From Spirogloea muscicola (taxonomy: Eukaryota > Streptophyta > Zygnematophyceae > Spirogloeales > Spirogloeaceae), in assembly GCA_009602725.1 (NCBI GenBank), contig WELB01000001.1, positions 297,940 to 312,271 on the forward strand: a DNA stretch of 14,332 nucleotides, in the 5' to 3' direction. Each line of letters begins with the position of its first letter. Position 1 is the stretch's first letter. Of the stretch, positions 9,241 through 14,332 are shown piece after piece. The position numbers and the translations under genes are program-made. The notes beneath the pieces were generated by a model that was not told the DNA's origin, ran no database searches, and saw only the letters and a list, made by a program, of their open reading frames with translations.

Positions 9241-9280
9241 CCTCCATTTCATTTCATGCGCCCCGCGCGCCTTCTCTCTT
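9241..9280 (+). repeat. Direct repeat, left copy
   Basis: CCTCCATTTCATTTCATGCG followed by CCCCGCGCGCCTTCTCTC recurs with few changes at 9682-9720. The two copies are about 440 bp apart and lie on either side of the full-length hairpin repeat (9356-9560). They may be a segmental duplication or the edges of an insertion; they are too long and diverged for ordinary target-site duplications. Confidence 0.7.
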
Positions 9281-9355
9281 TGCCTGTAGACCCTTCCAGT
9301 AGGAAGCAGCTCTTTCAATGTGGCTTCCGTGGTGGTGGTTTGGCTCCTCAGTATA

Positions 9356-9560
9356 GAAGAAAGTGCTCGCCCATTGAGAATAGGGGCTGGAAAAGCCAGC
9401 CCGAAAAAGAATGAACAGAGTACGAGAAGGGGGCCAGCGGAAGCGCTAAGAAACAGAAACTAAGCAGCTACGAATCACTCAGTAACCTCTGCTAAGCAGC
9501 CGCAGGTCGGAGATGCTAGGCTCGTTGAAGTGGATCCCCTGGCCAGGGCCAGAGGCAGCG
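9356..9560 (+). repeat. Full-length single copy of the hairpin repeat family (about 205 bp)
   Basis: This is the cleanest single unit. It starts AAGAAAGTGCTCGCCCATTG, then AGAATAGG and the hairpin GGGCTGG-AAAAG-CCAGCCC (9384-9402), then GAAAAAGAATGAACAGAG and ACGAGAAGGGGGCCAGCGG, AAGCGCTAAG, CTACGAATCACTCAGTAACC, TCTGCTAAGCAGCCGCAGGT, and ends CCTGGCCAGGGCCAGAGGC followed by AGCG. It corresponds block for block to 286-506 and, inverted, to 1-210. No coding capacity is seen and no obvious target-site duplication flanks it. It is most like a non-autonomous mobile element of the MITE type. Confidence 0.8.
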
Positions 9561-9681
9561 AGGGCTCTACCGGCACGAAGTATAGCTTGTCAGATATGCA
9601 TGTGCTCACTCGGGGATATTAGTGTCCCCCTTAGCCAGCTCATTACCCAGCTAACAGGACATTTGTAAGGCTAGGATTGGG

Positions 9682-9720
9682 CCTCCCTTTCAAATTCATG
9701 CGCACCGCGCGCCTTCTCTC
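9682..9720 (+). repeat. Direct repeat, right copy
   Basis: CCTCCCTTTCAAATTCATGC followed by GCACCGCGCGCCTTCTCTC is the right-hand partner of 9241-9280. Confidence 0.7.
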
Positions 9721-9727
9721 AATGTAA

Positions 9728-10080
9728 AAGAAAGCGCGGCCAGGTTGACTGGCCGTGAGAGGCCGAAGGCAATGGCCGTGAGAGGCCGGCCCAAAGGAAC
9801 GTACATGTGAATCCCTGGGATGGCCCAGCCCAAAGAAAGAATGAAAGAGCGTCAACACTAAACAAGGGCTGTGAGAGGCCAGCCCAAAAACAATACGTGA
9901 ATGAAGTTCGAAAGGGGCCAAAGCGCAAAAGCACACAGCGACCCCAGTGGCCACTGGGTGCTCAATATCCCATAGTTAGCAGCCGCACGTAAGAGAAACT
10001 AGTCTCGGAGTAGCAGGTCAGCCTGTCTGAAGCCAGAGGCTGCAGCCAGGGCGCTACCGGCACCCAGATGCCAGTGCGTG
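9728..10080 (+). repeat. Diverged copy of the hairpin repeat with short tandem motifs
   Basis: AGAAAGCGCGGCCAGGTTGA at 9728 is the reverse complement of the CAATCTGGCCGCGCTTTCTT block found at 223-243 and 1018-1037. GGCCGTGAGAGGCC occurs twice (9752-9765, 9775-9788) and a variant follows near 9868. After it, GGCCAGCCCAAAAACAATAC, GAAAGGGGCCAAAGCGC and GCCAGAGGCTGCAGCCAGGG follow the same block order as 9396-9570, as does the trailing GCTACCGGCACC. The copy is clearly older than 9356-9560. No gene is supported in 9561-10080. Confidence 0.6.
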
Positions 10081-11196
10081 TGCATTGATTGCTGCAACAT
10101 TACTGACAGGCGCATGCGATACATCTGGTGGCGAGAAAGCCTGCCGTGTTGGATATGCCCGGCTCCCCTCGGTGACGTTGAGACAAAGGTCTGAAAGGAG
10201 CCCAAAGGTCTGGAAGAAGAAAGAAATAGCTCTTCCAATGTACGGCAATGGCTGTGAGAGTAGTAAGCTCATCCACATGGGGCAAGAGCTGAGACCTGCT
10301 CCTTGGTGACTAGTTTATCTGACCTCTGCTCACTAGGGAATATATAGCACCCAATGACCACCTGAGTCGCTGTGCGCTTTAACGCTTTTCTGGCCTAGGG
10401 CGCCCATTTCTATCTGTTCATAACATTTATCACTAGAGTAATGGAAGTCCCCCGGGTACCATCCTTCTGTCAACACTGTCCCAAGAACCGGGTAGGCTTG
10501 TGAGGGCCAACAGGTGCTAAGATCAGTCCAAGTAACTCAGGCGGACCCAGCTCGGCCATAATAACATCAAACCCGTCTATGACAGTTGCGAGCGATCAAG
10601 CGATTAGCACACAGGACACTTTGCAAGACCCAAGGCACACATACCGTCCTTCAGTGTAGTGCAGCACATCTGTATCTCGGCTGACAGTTTGTGCATATTT
10701 TGCAATTTTTGCTTTCACAAGGCACCCCCCAAGAGGTCCTGTCTAGGATCTTGCAACGATGCAATTCACTGGGAATTCATTATGGTAAGAAGCCTTTTTT
10801 ACAGATCAATGTAGAAAGAATATGGTGCGCTGGTGCACTGTGTTGAATTTTCAATGTTTGGATTCAATCAAGACAAGGAGTGAATGTCACGCCCTTTCTC
10901 TAATGCAAAAAGTTGGTAGCATTGGTGACGGTGATCTGCTGTAATAGACCCCGTCTTAATGATAATGAATCTTCATGTTGCCATCCATCATTGCCTACTC
11001 ACTCTCAAAAATGACTTGCAGGCTCTGTGGCAAATAATTCACCTAATCCTCCAGAAGCTGAGGGGGTCAGTAGATTGCCTCGACTTTCCAGGGGACTTTA
11101 TTGAGGATCAACTGCTCAGTCACTGCGTGAAGTCTCTGCAGGTGGAGCGAGCCTCCACATAGCACTAACCCCTCAGCTCTCAAAGTACAAGGGGCG
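10081..11196. other. Intergenic, 3' flank of the pectin methylesterase gene
   Basis: No gene is recognised on either strand. A segment at 10327-10347 (TGCTCACTAGGGAATATATA) resembles 9604-9624, extending the diverged duplication pattern to about 10350. Beyond that I see no repeats, hairpins or RNA genes. The right edge must include the 3' untranslated region of the reverse-strand pectin methylesterase. Confidence 0.5.
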
Positions 11197-13927
11197 CTAG
11201 AGCTTCTTTGGGGCCGGTGGTGGGGGGTACTTGATGTGGTGGCCTGTCTTGCGAGAGGGAGGGTACTTCAAGTGGTGGCCAGTGCCGGCAGCCTTTGAAG
11301 GGGTCTTGGTCTTGGACGACGCCGGTGGCAGCGGATACCGTATATGGTGGCCCTTTGGGCGGGATGACGGGTACTTCAGGTGGTGGCCAGTATTGGCCGG
11401 ACTAGGCGGCGGTGGTAAATGTGGTGAGGACTTGGCCTTCGGCGGGGGCGGGCTCCGCGATTTGGGCGGCGGCGGTGGATGCACCAGCAGTCTCGGAGAG
11501 GGCGGTGGAGGCGAATGGGCTGGCGGTGGTTTCGATGGCTTCCCTGGAGGCGGCCGGGATAGAGGCGTTGGGACCTTTGGTGGCGGCTGCTGCCTGGGGG
11601 CAGCCGAGACAGGTGGGGATCGCAGCCCGGTTGCAGCTCCGCCAGGGGGGCTGACCAGCCACGACTTGCCATCAACATAGTCGACCGTCAGGAATGGCGC
11701 CGCCTGCGCGGCTGTCAGCTGATGCGACCATGAAACCCTTTCTGACACGTCGTAATCATCGCCCGTGCACTTGTACTCGCCCATGAAGGCCTTGACATTT
11801 GTCGTGGAGACGCCAGAGACGAAGCCCCACCCGGGCTTCTTAATGACATCCTTTTGAATGACGACGTTTGCAAACACCACCACTGCGTAAATCCCCCAGA
11901 CTCTGCCCAGCCAGCTCCTGTAGAGCCAAGCAAGCAGTTAAAGGTGATAGCAGCAGTATCAGAGTAGGCAAGCATCAATGAGCTGCAAGCAAAATACAGG
12001 TGGAATTACAGCTATAATTGGGCATGTCAACCCTTTTAGGAACTTTTCAACCCGACAAGGCACTATTTCTCAGACTCGAACCAGAGCAACTGGATATATT
12101 ACTTGTGCACAATGCCATCGGTGGTATCTGATATAATACGCCCGCCCACAAAGGAGAAGCCGCTGCGCTCTGTGGCCGACGTCCTGTGCTGAGCCGTGAT
12201 GCCCCCGCCTGGAGCCGTCACAGCCATGGTGCAGTTGTCAAAGAAAGCCAGAGCTTCCCCAAAGATGAAGTCGGTGTGGCCTGCAATGTAGCAGTTCTTG
12301 TAGTACTGCCTGTTCTGCTCCACATAAAGCGTGTCCTGTCATGCAGGAAGCAGTAATGCACCCAAATCTCAGAGGCCTTGCCCGCACATGCTAGATGGGC
12401 CTGTGTCCAGGCCAACTTATCTCTAGCCAGGCAGGTCCTGGAGGACACATGCTTCATAATGCAGTAATCAAGCACCACAAACCTGGGAGCCAAGAATGGT
12501 GCAGTCATAAAATGCTGCTCGATCGCCTGAGACCTGCAGAGCTCGCATAATAGTAGATTTGCAGGTGCATGATCATGATCTAAAGGGAAGTTGTTGACGC
12601 GGTGATCAGTCATGACTTGCACGTGACAAGCATTGAATGAACATTCAAGTTGGCTTAGATCAGATATCATGCAACTCTGTGGAAGTCCAAGGGTAACTCA
12701 GTGTCTCAGAACTTCTCATGATGTCAGCAACTGAAGTGTACCTTCAAGGCCACAGCCTGCTCATCACTTGTATGGTGATCAGAGTGCTTGGTGTTGGCAA
12801 AAGTTATCCCCTCTGCAATGAAGTCAGTGGCGTTGACCCAAAAGGTCTGGCTGTTCTCCGTGCCATAGCTCCCGTCTGGCGTGTTCTGACCAGCATAGTG
12901 GCTGCCAGTTATGATGGTCTTCCCACTGGGATCTCCTATGAGTGTCAGGAATGGCTGGTTATGCTTCACCACCGGATACTCTGTGTACACGCCCCCCTGC
13001 AGCCACAGAATCTGCCTTAGTATTCCAACCAAACCCTGAAACTATCTAGCCTCTTCTGTGTGCTCCCATCCTTGTAGTATGACACTCTAGGCCTGCTTCA
13101 ATCCTGTGCCATCAAGCTAGAAAAGGGAGCTAACGAACTCTTTGTAAACGTTGGCTGTGTCCAAGCCCACCTCTGACTATTGACCCCTGCAAACCTGACG
13201 CTCCTGTATGCATCACATCCCACTGACAAGGCGCTATCTCGACAAACTCTTCAATACTTTGGCAACTTGAGCTTGACCCGGCCTTGTCACATGTCTGTAA
13301 CACTGTCAACTTTCTGTGCAAGTCTTCACGACGCACAAAGCACAAGCCAAGACCAAGGGTAAATTGGGTGGCAATTCCTATTTTCCTTCTGCTGCTTCGC
13401 ATCTCGCAGCACCAAGTGGACCAGCTTCTTGTACCAAGTGGCAAGCAGGTCCTCAACATGCCATTGGGAACTTATTCTTTTGAGAGAGGATGCACGTGAA
13501 TAGCCAACAGCATGCTTGCAATAAGCAAGAGACCTTGATGTAGATGACTGTCCGTCTGGTGGAAGACCCGGCGGGCGCCGCCGACAGCGCATCGTGGATG
13601 GTCTCGTACTGCCCCGAGCCATCAAGGGCGACGACCAGGTCCGGTACGACGGAGCTTCTTGGTGCTGCGGGAGTGTCGCCAGCAATTCCACAAGACAGTG
13701 AGCCAGATTGGTAAGCGAGTTGACATACTGCAACTAACGATGCTGGATAGGGAAGACCCATAGAATTCAGGATTGATGTTTCGGCAAGCTGCCGTCTTGA
13801 GCCTTGACGCGTCTCAAGCTTCGAGAGCGACGACGAAAGCCGAGAGCTCACCAGCTGCTGCGACCAGGCCAAGCGCGCAGAGGAGGACGGCGGCCGCCGA
13901 GAAAGGCCGAGGCTTGAGCACTTTCAT
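11197..13927 (-). CDS. PME: Pectin methylesterase with proline-rich C-terminal tail, six exons, 488 aa
   Basis: Exons on the reverse strand: 13927-13852, 13664-13534, 12996-12742, 12533-12483, 12335-12103, 11917-11197. All introns are GT-AG, phases agree (1467 bases), and the stop is TAG. The enzyme removes methyl esters from cell-wall homogalacturonan. Residues 1-25 (MKVLKPRPFSAAAVLLCALG, ending VAAA) form a signal peptide. The catalytic domain covers about 31-338: DLVVALDGSGQYETIHDAL, GGVYTEYPVV, QAVAL (Gln149), GSQDTLY (Gln171, Asp172), HTDFIFGEA (Asp193), LGRVWG (Arg254, Trp256). All five catalytic residues match the carrot enzyme in type; spacing is the same for the first four. The usual LGRPW is LGRVW. 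No inhibitor-type prodomain is present. Residues 339-488 are a Pro/Ser/Lys/His-rich tail with SPPPP motifs and four GHHxxYP repeats. A GTCAG|GTAAGC donor at 14057/14056 suggests an additional 5' leader exon, with an acceptor near 13935. Confidence 0.92.
11224..11388 (-). repeat. Coding repeat: four GHH-[LI]-[KR]-YP motifs in the pectin methylesterase tail
   Basis: GHHLKYP, GHHIRYP, GHHLKYP and GHHIKYP begin at residues 426, 438, 462 and 474. The DNA unit (reverse complement of TACTTGATGTGGTGGCC and close variants) recurs with spacings of 36, 72 and 36 bases, so a two-motif unit has been duplicated with a 108-base period. The intervening residues are SSRPK, PSRKT and a Ser/Lys/Thr-rich linker. 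The plus strand of the same repeat reads as a tryptophan-rich frame, which is a shadow. Confidence 0.9.
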
Positions 13928-14057
13928 CGGGCCCAGCTGGGTATGGCCAGCTCTCGCTCGACGCAGCAGCGTGGGCAGAGAGCTCTCCAGGGGCGGTACA
14001 AGGAGTCGAACCGTGGCAGCTCAAGCAGCACGCCTGCTCGCCAGCGGGCCGCTTACC

Positions 14058-14332
14058 TGACGGCAGGCCCAGGCCGCCGCCGCGCTAGGCTCCCGCCTGC
14101 CTGTTGGGGTGGGGCTGGGCGTCGACGCTGGTGAAGGCCCCCTCGTGGGGGAGCAGCGGGACGGCTGCAGTGGGCCGCAGCTGCGGCGGCTGGGCCGCCT
14201 TGTGGAGCTTGGGGGCCGGGATGGGCCTTTGGGACCTTGCTGGTTCTTTCTGGGCTGGCTTCTAACGGCCCCGCCCCCTTTGGAAGTGCCACTTTCTTCC
14301 ACTGGAAGAGCTCACTTCGGAGGGGGGGGGGG
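14058..14332. other. GC-rich 5' flank of the pectin methylesterase gene, with repeat relic
   Basis: The region lies upstream of the reverse-strand gene and may hold its leader exon and promoter. At 14235-14300 the series GGTTCTTTCTGGGCTGGCTT, GGCCCCGCCCCC and CCACTTTCTTCC is a weak match to 1112-1170, so a decayed copy of the hairpin repeat is likely. CCCCC-TCGT-GGGGG at about 14137-14150 can form a small stem. The window ends in 12 consecutive G. No coding sequence is recognised. Confidence 0.45.

Noticed and set aside
11231-11680. Plus-strand glycine- and tryptophan-rich frame of 149 aa
   Set aside because: It is the complement of the proline-rich pectin methylesterase tail; the WWPV motifs are the reverse of the GHH codons.
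14000-14100. Possible tRNA on the reverse strand, suggested by GGTTCGACTCC (B-box consensus)
   Set aside because: No A box, no cloverleaf and only a partial T stem and acceptor match; it lies in the leader region of the pectin methylesterase.
1-14332. CRISPR array, bacterial operon or phage content
   Set aside because: The genes are intron-containing eukaryotic genes. The repeats are dispersed and inverted, not regularly spaced.

Overview
The window looks like nuclear DNA of a green plant or streptophyte alga. Three intact protein genes and one decayed gene can be read exon by exon. All have canonical GT-AG introns of about 130-540 bp, and those introns are not conspicuously AT-rich. The gene content (plant-type ribosomal protein eL27, a caleosin, a pectin methylesterase, a plant-like PITH protein) fits Streptophyta. 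Long introns without AT bias, GC-rich first exons and a cell-wall enzyme with a hydroxyproline-type tail make a charophyte alga (for example Zygnematophyceae) my best guess, but this is inference and no species can be named.

Layout. Positions 1-1175 are two adjacent large inverted repeats (foldback structures) built from one repeat family, whose signature is a hairpin GGGCTGG-5nt-CCAGCCC. The loop of the second one carries a possible reverse-transcriptase tail fragment. Positions 1496-3854 (+) are a nine-exon gene for a 212-aa PITH-domain protein, with another fragment of the same repeat in intron 1. About 4648-6625 (+) is a caleosin/peroxygenase gene whose exons are all recognisable but which carries a stop codon in the EF-hand loop, two frameshifts and a doubtful splice donor; I call it a pseudogene, or a badly sequenced gene. 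Positions 7465-8834 (-) are a complete five-exon RPL27 gene (134 aa), tail to tail with the caleosin, with plant ribosomal-protein promoter motifs upstream. Positions 9241-10080 are a repeat island with one full-length copy and one diverged copy of the hairpin family. Positions 11197-13927 (-) are a complete six-exon pectin methylesterase (488 aa) with signal peptide, all five catalytic residues and an unusual proline-rich C-terminal tail containing four GHH-[LI]-[KR]-YP motifs. The last 270 bases are GC-rich, contain a weak relic of the repeat family and end in a run of 12 G.

The genes do not form a pathway; they are ordinary, separately transcribed eukaryotic genes. The two most noteworthy things are the pectin methylesterase tail (a probable wall-anchoring or cross-linking module) and the hairpin repeat family, which occurs about eight times here as single copies, relics and back-to-back palindromes.
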